Source of the DNA: an uncultured Verrucomicrobiota bacterium | GTDB lineage: Bacteria > Verrucomicrobiota > Kiritimatiellia > RFP12 > UBA1067 | Length of the DNA stretch: 16,204 bases | Assembly: GCA_947305585.1 (NCBI GenBank) | Contig: CAMZDY010000018.1 | Span: 1-16,204, forward strand | Reading direction: 5' to 3' | Shown: piece after piece, positions 7,635-15,378 of the stretch | Layout of the letters: each line of letters starts with the position of its first letter | How positions within the stretch are numbered: the stretch's first letter is position 1 | The notes under the pieces: generated by a model | Told to the model about the DNA's origin: nothing | The model's input: only the letters and a program-made list of their open reading frames with translations | Database searches by the model: none | Translations under genes and position numbers: made by a program

Positions 7635-9682
7635 AAACGAAAAAACTGCTGACGATTGTCGTTTTATCGGCGGGCATGGCGGCTTTTGCCGCGCCCGCCA
7701 AGACCAAGGCTCCTGCCGTCAAGCGGGATGCGAACACGGTCAAAAGCTACATCATGCGCGAAGTGGGTGCGCAGACCATCAAAGATATCGGCGAAAAGGA
7801 AGGCGGCAAGGCTTTCCTGGAAAAATTCTTCAAGGACCAGGACTGGATGGAGCAGTTCGCCGGTTCGGGTCCGGTGGGCGGAATCACCTCGTACGGATGT
7901 CACGCCACGCCCAGCATGGCCAAATGCCTGGAGGTGCTCGATCTCCTCTACTGGAACGACAAGGGCGGCTGGGGCGACACCAAGACCGGACGCAACTTCC
8001 TCACTTCGCTGGCGCTCAACCACGCACATGATTTCGGCGACGAGAAACTGGTGGAGATCGCCGAATGCTACCGCGAATGGGACCGGAACGGGTCGCTCCA
8101 TTCTTCCTGCAAGGACATGGACGTGCGCGAATGGCGCGAAGTGACCAATTTCGGCCAGAACTCCGAGCTGGACGTGGAATCGCTTCGCTGGATCCACGAT
8201 TTCGCCACGGTGCCTGGCGACAAGTATTACGGCCTGCCTTGGGAGTGCAGCTACCGGCTCCAGAACTGTTTCGGGGCGAGCGTGCACGGCCCCGACTACT
8301 ACCGGCCCTGGTATCACCGCTGGTCCATCCAGGAGCTGCGCTACCGGGTGGGGGGAGTGTGCGGCGCGTTGTCGAAGTTCGGATCGCACGGGGCGGAGTC
8401 CCACGGTATCAGGTCGTACACGGCCGGCCAGCCTGGACATTGCGCGTACATGCTTTGGGATTTCAAGGAGAACCGCTGGGGGCATGCGTATTCGGTTACC
8501 GGACACACTTCGGCGCATTTCGTGCTGAGCGACGAGCACAAGTTCGCGGCATCGGAGGAGCAGGACCGTTACTACAACAACAAGCGGCGGATGGATGCGG
8601 AGTTTCTGCGTTGGAAGGGCGAGTACAAAAAGAGCATGCAGATGTGCAACGGCAACTGGCAGGCGGCCGACGATTGGCTGAAGGTCTTGCGCCAGAAGGG
8701 AAGCCGGGAGGAATGGGACGATTTCGGCGCGACCATCCGCGAGTCGTTCGCCGACGCGCCGTGTCTTGGGTGGAACCTCTACCGCAAATACCTTGCGTCG
8801 TTCAACGCCGACAAGGGCAAAATGCTGGAGGCGGCCAAACTGGGATTGATGGCGATGAAGGAAAACGAAGCGAAGACGGTGGAAGACATCTATCTCGACG
8901 AGGCGGTTTTGGACCCGCTCGCCAAAATGTTCGGCGACGACAAGCAGTCGAAGTGGGCGATCTTCGAAACGGCGCTCGCTTCCTATGCGGGATCGCGCAC
9001 GTTTTTCCGCCAGGCGATCAACTGGGGCAGCGTAAATCTGATGAGCACGCCGGAAGACACCAAGCGGTATCTGAAGACGGTGGGGCTGGCCGCGAAAAAA
9101 TACAAGTGCAGTCTGGATTATTCGGGGATGATACTCTCGGCCTCCAAGGCGGGCGACATCACCATGTTCAAGCAGGTGTACAAGCTGATGGATGCGTTGG
9201 AGCAGAAAGAGGCCACGAAGTCTACGGGCAAGTCGTATCCGAAGCAGGATTACGGCGGGGAGTTGCTGTCGGCGGACGGACTCCTGCAGATTTCGAGCAC
9301 GTGCGGCTACGATTCCCCCGCCCGCTACCGCAATGCGCTAAATGCGGAGGATTTCGCGGATATGAGCGCGTTCCATACCGACAAGGGCAAGGAAGCGTGG
9401 GCGCAGGTGCTGCTGCCGGGCGAGAGCGAGATCATGGGCGTCACGGTGGTCGACCGGGCGAGCGGCTACAACGCCACGCGTCAGGTGCCGATGGAAATCC
9501 TCGTGTCCAGTGACGGCGTGGCGTGGGAGAAGGTGGGCGGCGCCACCGAGCCCAAGGGCGAGTTCAAATTCAACGTGGGCGGCAAGAAGGCCAAGTACGT
9601 AAGGGTGGCGCGCGTCAAGGACGCCAAGGAAGAAGTGTTCCATCTCCACAAGATTCTCGTCTATGGTAAGAAGCTCTACTAA
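7631..9682 (+). CDS. Secreted transglutaminase-like protein with a C-terminal F5/8 type C domain
   Basis: The protein has 683 residues. The start at 7631 is chosen because it opens a clean signal peptide (MKTKK, hydrophobic to about 20, cut near AFA-A) and forms an ATGA overlap with the upstream stop; the frame is open further upstream only inside the radical SAM gene. The central region (about 190-300) has GGVCGALS with C244 and GQPGHCAYMLWD with H270 and D277, the order of a transglutaminase/papain-like Cys-His-Asp centre, so a cysteine hydrolase or transferase is likely. Residues about 551-683 look like an F5/8 type C (discoidin) domain: a Trp/Gln-containing strand near 595, DRASGYN, then ILVSSDGVAWEKVG and the closing KYVRVARV. 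Such domains bind glycans or other surface ligands. It is probably an extracellular or surface enzyme; its substrate is not visible. Confidence 0.8.
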   Translation: MKTKKLLTIVVLSAGMAAFAAPAKTKAPAVKRDANTVKSYIMREVGAQTIKDIGEKEGGKAFLEKFFKDQDWMEQFAGSGPVGGITSYGCHATPSMAKCLEVLDLLYWNDKGGWGDTKTGRNFLTSLALNHAHDFGDEKLVEIAECYREWDRNGSLHSSCKDMDVREWREVTNFGQNSELDVESLRWIHDFATVPGDKYYGLPWECSYRLQNCFGASVHGPDYYRPWYHRWSIQELRYRVGGVCGALSKFGSHGAESHGIRSYTAGQPGHCAYMLWDFKENRWGHAYSVTGHTSAHFVLSDEHKFAASEEQDRYYNNKRRMDAEFLRWKGEYKKSMQMCNGNWQAADDWLKVLRQKGSREEWDDFGATIRESFADAPCLGWNLYRKYLASFNADKGKMLEAAKLGLMAMKENEAKTVEDIYLDEAVLDPLAKMFGDDKQSKWAIFETALASYAGSRTFFRQAINWGSVNLMSTPEDTKRYLKTVGLAAKKYKCSLDYSGMILSASKAGDITMFKQVYKLMDALEQKEATKSTGKSYPKQDYGGELLSADGLLQISSTCGYDSPARYRNALNAEDFADMSAFHTDKGKEAWAQVLLPGESEIMGVTVVDRASGYNATRQVPMEILVSSDGVAWEKVGGATEPKGEFKFNVGGKKAKYVRVARVKDAKEEVFHLHKILVYGKKLY

Positions 9683-10601
9683 ATTCAAGGCCGTCATTTT
9701 GGCTGGAGGATCGGGCGAGCGGTTTTGGCCGCTGTCCACGCCCGAGCGGCCCAAACAGTTTCTTTCCATCTTCGGCGGGAAAAGTCTTCTTCGCCAGAGC
9801 GTGGACCGGCTGAAGGGGCTCGCAAGTCCGGAGGATGTGTACGTGGTTACGGCCGAAAGCCTCTTGGCCGCTTCGAAAGCGGAACTCCCGGAACTGCCGG
9901 AGGGGAATATTCTGGGCGAACCTTGCCGTCGCGACACGGCTGCGGCAGTGGCGATGGGCGTGGCGGCTGCGGGCGAGAGCGTGATTGGCGTATTTCCGGC
10001 CGATCAGCTGGTGGCCAAGCCCGGCGCGTTCCGGCAGGCGGTGCGCAAGGCGGCGAAGATCGCGGAAAATGGCGCGGACATCGTCACTTTGGGTATCCGC
10101 CCCACGATGCCGTCCACGCAGTTCGGCTATATCGACCCCAAGAACGGCAGGTTCGTGGAAAAGCCGGATCTTAGGCGCGCCAAGACATACATCAAGAAAG
10201 GCTTTTTGTGGAATGCGGGCATCTTCATCGCCGCCTATTCCACGTTTATGCGGGCGATCGGCGAGAACGCGCCGGGGCTCTTGCCGCTGTTCGCGGACGG
10301 GTGCGATTTCAAGGCGCAGTATCCCAAGCTTCCCAAGATCTCTTTCGACTATGCGGTGATGGAAAAGTACCCGCACGTCAAGACGGTCGAGACCGATTGC
10401 GGCTGGGACGACGTGGGGAGCTACCTCGCGGTGGAGAAGTATTTTCCGGAACTGAACGACGAAAGCGGCAACCTTATCGTGGCCAAGGCGCAGCCGATCA
10501 AGGTGCTGGGAGTGGAAAATCTCATCGTGGTGTCGTCGGAATCGGGCGTGCTGGTGGCGGACAAGCGCATGGCGGGGGAGTTGAAGCGGCTTTTCAGGTG
10601 A
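9663..10601 (+). CDS. manC: Mannose-1-phosphate guanylyltransferase (short form)
   Basis: The enzyme makes GDP-mannose from mannose-1-phosphate and GTP, in the cytoplasm, for glycan synthesis. The nucleotidyltransferase signature LAGGSGERFWPLS (13-25) is followed by PKQF (30-33). Later landmarks are FPADQ, GYIDPKNG, FVEKP, FLWNAGIFIA, SFDYAVMEK and CGWDDVGSY, all in family order. At 312 residues it is shorter than usual (about 350 for single-domain forms). The shortening lies at the end: after DDVGSY the beta-rich segment runs almost directly to KVLGVENLIVVSS, with what looks like a missing stretch of some 20-30 residues, and there is no isomerase domain. The start overlaps the preceding gene by 20 bases with no clear ribosome site, so translation probably depends on the upstream gene; a later start would cut the signature. 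Specificity for mannose over other sugars is inferred from the motifs. Confidence 0.88.
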   Translation: MVRSSTKFKAVILAGGSGERFWPLSTPERPKQFLSIFGGKSLLRQSVDRLKGLASPEDVYVVTAESLLAASKAELPELPEGNILGEPCRRDTAAAVAMGVAAAGESVIGVFPADQLVAKPGAFRQAVRKAAKIAENGADIVTLGIRPTMPSTQFGYIDPKNGRFVEKPDLRRAKTYIKKGFLWNAGIFIAAYSTFMRAIGENAPGLLPLFADGCDFKAQYPKLPKISFDYAVMEKYPHVKTVETDCGWDDVGSYLAVEKYFPELNDESGNLIVAKAQPIKVLGVENLIVVSSESGVLVADKRMAGELKRLFR

Positions 10602-11356
10602 TGGGCAAGTACAAGGTTACGATCGCTTACGACGGCACGGGATATTCCGGCTGGCAGTATCAGGAGAACGCGCTCGGCATCCAGCAGGTGGTGGAGGAGG
10701 CGCTCGCCTATCTGGAGGGGGCGCCGGTTCGGATCTACGGCTCGTCCCGGACCGATGCCGGAGTGCATGCGCGAGGGTTCGTGGGACATTTCACGCTGAC
10801 GAAGCCGATCCCGCCCAAAAATCTGGTGCGCGCCATGAATTCGCAGTTGCCGGATTCGGTGAGAATCATGAAGGCCGCCTACGCCAAGGCCGGTTTCGAC
10901 GCCCGGCTTTCGGCCAAAGGCAAGGAATACCGCTACCAGGTGTACGAAGGCCCCATCCTGCCGCCGGAACTCGCGCCCTATTGGACTTTCTGCCATCGCC
11001 GGCTCGATCTCGCCGCCATGCGCGAAGCCGCCCGACGTTTCGTGGGCCGTCACGATTTCGTGTCGTTCGCGGCCAATCCCAACCGCGAGCTGGAGTCTAC
11101 CGTCCGGACCATCTTCTCCTTCGACGTCAAAAAGACGGGCCGCAAGCTGGTCTTCATCGTCCGGGGCGACGGCTTCCTCTACAAGCAGGTGCGGTCGATG
11201 GCCGGCTTCCTGCTCTCGGTGGGGAAGGGCAACGAAAAGCCGGAAGCGGTTACGGAACTTCTGGAGCGCAAATCTCCCCGCACCGCCCGCGTGGAAACCG
11301 CCCCCTCGCACGGACTCTTCCTGCAAAAAGTTTTCTACAAGGATATCAAACCATGA
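10601..11356 (+). CDS. truA: tRNA pseudouridine(38-40) synthase TruA
   Basis: The enzyme converts uridines 38-40 in the anticodon stem of many tRNAs to pseudouridine. The 251 residues match the family's usual size. The N-terminus KVTIAYDGTGYSGWQ (4-18) is the TruA opening strand, GSSRTDAGVHA (47-57) contains the catalytic aspartate D52, and later DGFLYKQVRSMAG and the final PSHGLFLQKVFY are also family landmarks. Its ATG shares one base with the previous stop (TGATG), so the pair is likely coupled by termination-reinitiation. The reading frame stays open far upstream, but only within the guanylyltransferase gene, so 10601 is the sensible start. It ends in an ATGA overlap with the mraY-like gene. 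Nothing suggests a specialised role. Confidence 0.95.
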   Translation: MGKYKVTIAYDGTGYSGWQYQENALGIQQVVEEALAYLEGAPVRIYGSSRTDAGVHARGFVGHFTLTKPIPPKNLVRAMNSQLPDSVRIMKAAYAKAGFDARLSAKGKEYRYQVYEGPILPPELAPYWTFCHRRLDLAAMREAARRFVGRHDFVSFAANPNRELESTVRTIFSFDVKKTGRKLVFIVRGDGFLYKQVRSMAGFLLSVGKGNEKPEAVTELLERKSPRTARVETAPSHGLFLQKVFYKDIKP

Positions 11357-12429
11357 TCTACCATCTTTCGCAATTTCTCCAGCAGTATTTCGGTCCGGCG
11401 CGACTGCTGTCGTCGCATATCCTGCTTCTTTCGGGCGGCACTTTCATGGCGGCTTTGCTTTCGGCGATTCTCCTGCCCCGGTTCTGGGACCGTCTCCCGC
11501 ACGATCACGGCAAGGCGATTTTGGGCAAGGAGGGCATGGTGTCGAAGGGCAAGCCCACCGGCGCGGGACTTCTCGTCACGCTTGTGGTACTGCCGGTCAT
11601 AATCCTTTTCGTGCCGATGGGGATATGGGACTCGCTCACCTTGCTCTTCGTCTACCTCGCCATGCTGTTCGGCTTTCTGGACGACCGCAGCGCCGTTCCC
11701 TGGGGCGAACTCAAGAAAGGTCTCCTCGACGCCGTCTGCTCGGTGGCGATCGCGTTCTTCCTCGCCAAGGGACACGGCACGCTCGTCTGGGTGCCGTTCT
11801 TCAAGGGCGTGTGGACGGTGCCGCTATTCGTCTACGTGCCGCTCGCGGCCATGCTCCTCTGGTTCACGATGAACGCCACCAACTGTTCGGACGGGGTGGA
11901 CGGTCTCGCGGGCTCGCTCACCGTCATTAGTCTCGTCATTCTTGCGATTCTCCTCTATGTGGTGGTGGGGTACCGTCCGGTGGCGCATTACTTCCTCATC
12001 CCCTGCAATCCCGAGGCGGCCAACTGGGCCATTCTCGTGATGGTGGTGGCGGGCGGATTCGGCGGGTATCTCTGGTTCAACGCGGAACCGTCGAAAATCC
12101 TGATGGGCGATGCCGGCAGCCGCTTCCTGGGCATTCTGGTGGGGGCGGCCGTGCTCGTGACGGGCAATCCTTTCCTCATCCTGGCGCTTTCGCCCATCGT
12201 GCTGATGAACGGAGGCGGCGGACTCGCCAAGCTTGTGATCCTGCGGCTCGCGAAGAAGCTGGGACGCGAAATCGGCGACGACAACGTCATCAAACGCATC
12301 CGTTTCCCGCTCCACGACCATTGCAAGAAGAATCTCGGCTGGTCGAACGCCCAGGTGCTGATGCGCTTCATCCTGCTGCAGCTTTCGCTGATGCCGATCC
12401 TCCTCATCATCGTGCTCAAGGTCCGCTGA
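11353..12429 (+). CDS. mraY: Phospho-MurNAc-pentapeptide transferase MraY, divergent
   Basis: MraY transfers phospho-MurNAc-pentapeptide from UDP to undecaprenyl phosphate, making lipid I at the inner membrane. The 358 residues fit the family, with about ten hydrophobic segments. Landmarks are GKPTGAG (66-72, usually TPTMGG), FLDD (108-111) with the catalytic-site Asp pair, NATNCSDGVDGLAG (174-187, matching NLTDGLDGLA), LWFNAEPSKILMGDAGS (240-256) with D253, and PLHDH (319-323) where the family normally has three consecutive His. The C-terminus ends in LKVR, as in E. coli MraY. This fits MraY better than WecA/TagO relatives, but the changed His motif and the altered GG motif mark it as divergent. 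It lies outside any mur/fts cluster in this window, joined by ATGA to truA and by TGATG to the next gene. A specialised paralogue is possible. Confidence 0.85.
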   Translation: MIYHLSQFLQQYFGPARLLSSHILLLSGGTFMAALLSAILLPRFWDRLPHDHGKAILGKEGMVSKGKPTGAGLLVTLVVLPVIILFVPMGIWDSLTLLFVYLAMLFGFLDDRSAVPWGELKKGLLDAVCSVAIAFFLAKGHGTLVWVPFFKGVWTVPLFVYVPLAAMLLWFTMNATNCSDGVDGLAGSLTVISLVILAILLYVVVGYRPVAHYFLIPCNPEAANWAILVMVVAGGFGGYLWFNAEPSKILMGDAGSRFLGILVGAAVLVTGNPFLILALSPIVLMNGGGGLAKLVILRLAKKLGREIGDDNVIKRIRFPLHDHCKKNLGWSNAQVLMRFILLQLSLMPILLIIVLKVR

Positions 12430-13331
12430 TGACGATGTTCGCGACAATCCTCTTTCTGGCCTTGACCCGCGCGGAGATCATCGAGCGGATGCGCACTCCG
12501 CCCGTCACGATGGTCCAGGGGCTCGTTTCGGTCTATGCCGATTGCGACAGCGCCCAGCGCCGCGAATTCCAGCATCCGATCGCCAGTTTCGCGGCCGACG
12601 TCTGCCGCACGCTGTATTCGGGGCTGGGGCTCCACGAGCGTAAGTTCGACCATCCCGGCATCGTGATCAGCGTGGGCGATTTGCGCACGCCGGAAACCAA
12701 TGTCACGAGTGTCGTCAAGCTGCGCGACGGCCAAAGATATCTCAAGATAACACTGCCTTCGCCCGCCTATTCCGACCGGGAAGCGCTCCGGATCGCGGTG
12801 GCGCGGGGATTCTTCCTCGCGGTGAAAGGCGAGGAACTCGATTCGCTTACGGTGCGCAAGACCTTGCGGACGATCGATCCCCGGTTGCGGGCGGGCGACC
12901 GGCTGAACGAACTCAAACTCTGGCGCGAGGAGGGCGTGAGCGAATCGGCCATCGACGACGAGGAATTCCTCAAGATCATGCGTACGGTGCACATTCCGGG
13001 CGTGCCCCTGGCGGCGGAAGTGCGCATTTTCGCGTCCCGGCTGTATCTTTATCCGGACAATTTCCGCTGGCCGTTCGCCGGCAGGTACGAGTCGCTCTCC
13101 CTGCGCGACGCCATCAAGGTGCGGCACCGCGATCCGAGGGTGCGGCTCGCGGCGCTCAACAAAATCACGGAAACTGTCGCCTATGGCGGCGGACGGGGCG
13201 AGGAGATGGACCGGGTGGTGGAGGGCTATTGCGGCTTTCTCAAGTCGCTCGCCGCCGGCAAGGACAACGACGAAGCGCTTTACTCGATGCTCGACGAACT
13301 GGAGAACAGGCTGAAAGGATTGGGCAAATGA
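12429..13331 (+). CDS. Secreted protein of unknown function downstream of mraY
   Basis: The protein has 300 residues and no family I can name. The start ATG shares its first base with the mraY stop; ATGACGATG gives an equally good start at 12435. A short hydrophobic N-terminus (about residues 3-13, followed by TRAEI) looks like a signal peptide with a cut near residue 15, though it lacks a basic n-region. The body contains GIVISVGDLRTPETNV (77-92), then a region (about 116-135) with the rhythm of a metallopeptidase helix but no HExxH, and FASRLYLYPDNF (201-212). A helical tail (about 225-300) could be HEAT-like. I suspect a degenerate peptidase-like family of PVC bacteria, but this is a guess. 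It is coupled at both ends (TGATG in, ATGA out). Confidence 0.75.
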   Translation: MTMFATILFLALTRAEIIERMRTPPVTMVQGLVSVYADCDSAQRREFQHPIASFAADVCRTLYSGLGLHERKFDHPGIVISVGDLRTPETNVTSVVKLRDGQRYLKITLPSPAYSDREALRIAVARGFFLAVKGEELDSLTVRKTLRTIDPRLRAGDRLNELKLWREEGVSESAIDDEEFLKIMRTVHIPGVPLAAEVRIFASRLYLYPDNFRWPFAGRYESLSLRDAIKVRHRDPRVRLAALNKITETVAYGGGRGEEMDRVVEGYCGFLKSLAAGKDNDEALYSMLDELENRLKGLGK

Positions 13332-14683
13332 AACAGACGATTACCGACAACCGGGTGGATGCCGACATCCTTACCTACACGGTCGGACGCGATCCGGTTC
13401 TGGACCTGCGCCTCGCGGTGTGGGACTGCATGGGCACGGCCGCGCACGTCACCATGCTGTCGGAGATGAAGCTCAAGCGTCCGGTCGTCACCAAAGCGGA
13501 AGCGGCCAAGGTGCGCAAAGAGCTGGCGAACATCGTCAAGCTGGCCCGGGCGGGCAAGTTCGAAATCCGCGAGGACGACCAGGACGTGCACATGGCGGTG
13601 GAGCGCATGCTCACCGAAAAGCTGGGCGATCTCGGCAAGAAGATCCATACGGGACGCTCCCGCAACGACCAGGTGGCGGTGGACGTGCGCCTCCACATGA
13701 AGGACGAGCTCCTGTCGCTCGAAGGCGAACTCGTGAAATTGATGGACGCGCTCGTCTCGCTCGGACGCAAGCACGATCTCGTGCCGCTCGTCGGGCGCAC
13801 CCATCTCCAGCCCGCCATGCCCAGTTCCGTCGGGATGTGGTCCACCGGCCACGCGGAAATGGTGCTCGACCAGCTGGAAAACCTCGAGGCGGCCTACCGG
13901 CTGGTGGACTTGAACCCGCTCGGGAGCGCCGCCGGCTATGGCGTGCCGCTTCCGCTGAACCGCAAACTCACCACCAAGCTCCTCGGGTTTGCGCGTCCCA
14001 TCCACAACTGCTTCGGGGCGTCGATGGCGCGCGGCGAGTGCGAGGCGGCCGTGCTGGGGGCGCTGGCGCAGTTGATGGCCGTCCTGTCGCGTCTCGCCGA
14101 AGACCTCATTCTCTTTTCGATGCCGGAGTTCGCCTATTTCAAACTGCCGCGCGAGTACTGCACCGGTTCCTCCATCATGCCGCAGAAGTTCAATCCCGAC
14201 GTGCTGGAGCTCGTCCGCTCCAAGGCCGCGCAGGTGCTGGGGCTTTCCGTCGCGTCGCTTTCGATGCTCCACGCCATGCCGGGCGGCTACAACCGCGATC
14301 TGCAGGATTCCAAGTTCCTCTATATGGAAGGGCTGGACGTAACCCGCACTACGGTGCGCATCCTCGCCAAGGTGGTGAAGGGCGTGGAGGTGGATCCGGA
14401 GCAATGCCGCCGGGCGTTCACCCCCGGAGTTTTCGCCACCGACGTCGCCCTGCGCAAGGTGGCGGAGGGAACCCCCTGGCGCGACGCCTACCACGATGTC
14501 AGGGACCACCTCGAGCAACTGGAAAGCGAAGATCCCGACCGCGCAGTGGCGGCCAAGAAGCATCTGGGCGCGACGGGCGGGATCGACTACGACCATTACC
14601 GCTCCGCCATCGCCGACGCGTTCGGCGCCATGCTGGATCGGCGGGTTAAATTCGAGAAGTGCCTCCATGCTCTTGTCGGTTGA
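13328..14683 (+). CDS. argH: Argininosuccinate lyase
   Basis: ArgH splits argininosuccinate into arginine and fumarate, the last step of arginine synthesis. The 451 residues are close to the usual 450-460. Family landmarks are HTGRSRNDQ (107-115), GRTHLQPA (156-163) with a catalytic-type His159, PLGSAAGYG (197-205), and GSSIMPQKFNPD (280-291), which fits the fumarate-lyase signature GSxxMxxKxN including the active serine; Phe288 replaces the usual second Lys. The N-terminus has the VGRDPVLDLRL form (19-29) and lacks the WGGRF opening of the E. coli type, resembling the Bacteroidetes-style branch. The start at 13328 forms an ATGA overlap with the previous gene; the frame is open upstream only inside that gene. 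No other arg gene is in the window. Confidence 0.92.
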   Translation: MKQTITDNRVDADILTYTVGRDPVLDLRLAVWDCMGTAAHVTMLSEMKLKRPVVTKAEAAKVRKELANIVKLARAGKFEIREDDQDVHMAVERMLTEKLGDLGKKIHTGRSRNDQVAVDVRLHMKDELLSLEGELVKLMDALVSLGRKHDLVPLVGRTHLQPAMPSSVGMWSTGHAEMVLDQLENLEAAYRLVDLNPLGSAAGYGVPLPLNRKLTTKLLGFARPIHNCFGASMARGECEAAVLGALAQLMAVLSRLAEDLILFSMPEFAYFKLPREYCTGSSIMPQKFNPDVLELVRSKAAQVLGLSVASLSMLHAMPGGYNRDLQDSKFLYMEGLDVTRTTVRILAKVVKGVEVDPEQCRRAFTPGVFATDVALRKVAEGTPWRDAYHDVRDHLEQLESEDPDRAVAAKKHLGATGGIDYDHYRSAIADAFGAMLDRRVKFEKCLHALVG

Positions 14684-15362
14684 AGATCTGCACGTCCGTT
14701 ACGGCGCTTTCGAGGCGGTTCGCGGCGTGAGCTTCGAACTGGGCGAAGGCGAAATCCTGGGCATCGTGGGCGAATCGGGGTCGGGCAAGTCCACCATCGC
14801 GCGCACGCTGATCGGGCTGGAGCGGGCTTCGTCCGGACGGATAACGCGCAACTGCCGGCGCATGCAGATGATCTTCCAGGATGCGGTAGGTTCCCTCAAT
14901 CCCCGGATGAAAGTGGGCGCGGCCCTGCGCGAATCCATCAAGATCGGCCGCCCGAAAGACGCGCCCCCGGTCTCGCCCGAAGCTCTGCTCGAACAGGTGG
15001 GACTCAGCCGCGCCGTGCTCGACCAGTATCCGCGCGAACTTTCCGGCGGACAGTGCCAACGCGTTTCGGTGGCCCGGGCCCTGTCGTGTTCGCCGGATCT
15101 GCTCATCGCCGACGAGCCGGTTTCGGCCCTGGACGTGAGCGTGCAGGCGCGCGTGCTCAATCTTCTGCGCGACCTTAGGCGCACGCTCGGCATTTCCATC
15201 CTCCTCATCGCGCACGACCTCGCCGTAGTCAAGAACGTCTGCGACCGGATTTGCGTGATGGAGCAGGGGCTTTTCGTCGATTCGGGCCTGGCGGAAGACG
15301 TTTTCGAACGCCCCCAAAGTCCGTACACCCGGCGGCTGTTGTCGGCCGTCCCCACCATTTGA
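14667..15362 (+). CDS. ABC transporter ATP-binding protein, OppF/DppF type, short
   Basis: The protein has 231 residues and a complete ATPase domain: Walker A GESGSGKST (35-43), Q-loop FQD with Q71, signature LSGGQ (125-129, followed by CQR), Walker B LLIADEP (145-151), D-loop SALD (153-156) and H-loop H183. The sequence GSLNPRM after the Q-loop and the closing RPQSPYTRRLL (215-225) are typical of peptide/nickel importer ATPases. Family members usually continue for another 60-90 residues in an oligopeptide C-terminal domain; here the protein stops at its beginning. No permease, binding protein or second ATPase is present in the window, so the partner must be encoded elsewhere or beyond it. 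It overlaps argH by 17 bases. The substrate cannot be told. Confidence 0.9.
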   Translation: MLLSVEDLHVRYGAFEAVRGVSFELGEGEILGIVGESGSGKSTIARTLIGLERASSGRITRNCRRMQMIFQDAVGSLNPRMKVGAALRESIKIGRPKDAPPVSPEALLEQVGLSRAVLDQYPRELSGGQCQRVSVARALSCSPDLLIADEPVSALDVSVQARVLNLLRDLRRTLGISILLIAHDLAVVKNVCDRICVMEQGLFVDSGLAEDVFERPQSPYTRRLLSAVPTI

Positions 15363-15363
15363 A

Positions 15364-15370
15364 AGAAGGA
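15364..15370 (+). promoter_or_regulatory. Shine-Dalgarno site for the mrp gene
   Basis: AGAAGGA lies 8 bases before the ATG at 15379, in a 16-base gap. This is the only junction right of 6240 with a gap long enough to hold a separate ribosome site. Confidence 0.6.
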
Positions 15371-15378
15371 TAAAAACG

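Noticed and set aside
6240..9682. RiPP gene cluster with the radical SAM enzyme as maturase
   Set aside because: There is no small precursor ORF, leader-binding domain or peptide exporter next to it; the lone ABC ATPase at 14667 is of importer type and seven genes away.
10208..10600. Longer upstream extension of the truA reading frame
   Set aside because: The extension lies wholly inside the guanylyltransferase gene in another frame, and the TruA family begins at the strand coded just after 10601. The upstream open frames of the genes at 7631, 11353, 12429, 13328 and 14667 were rejected for the same reason.
14667..15362. Complete peptide transport operon
   Set aside because: Only a single ATPase gene is present; the neighbours are argH and mrp.
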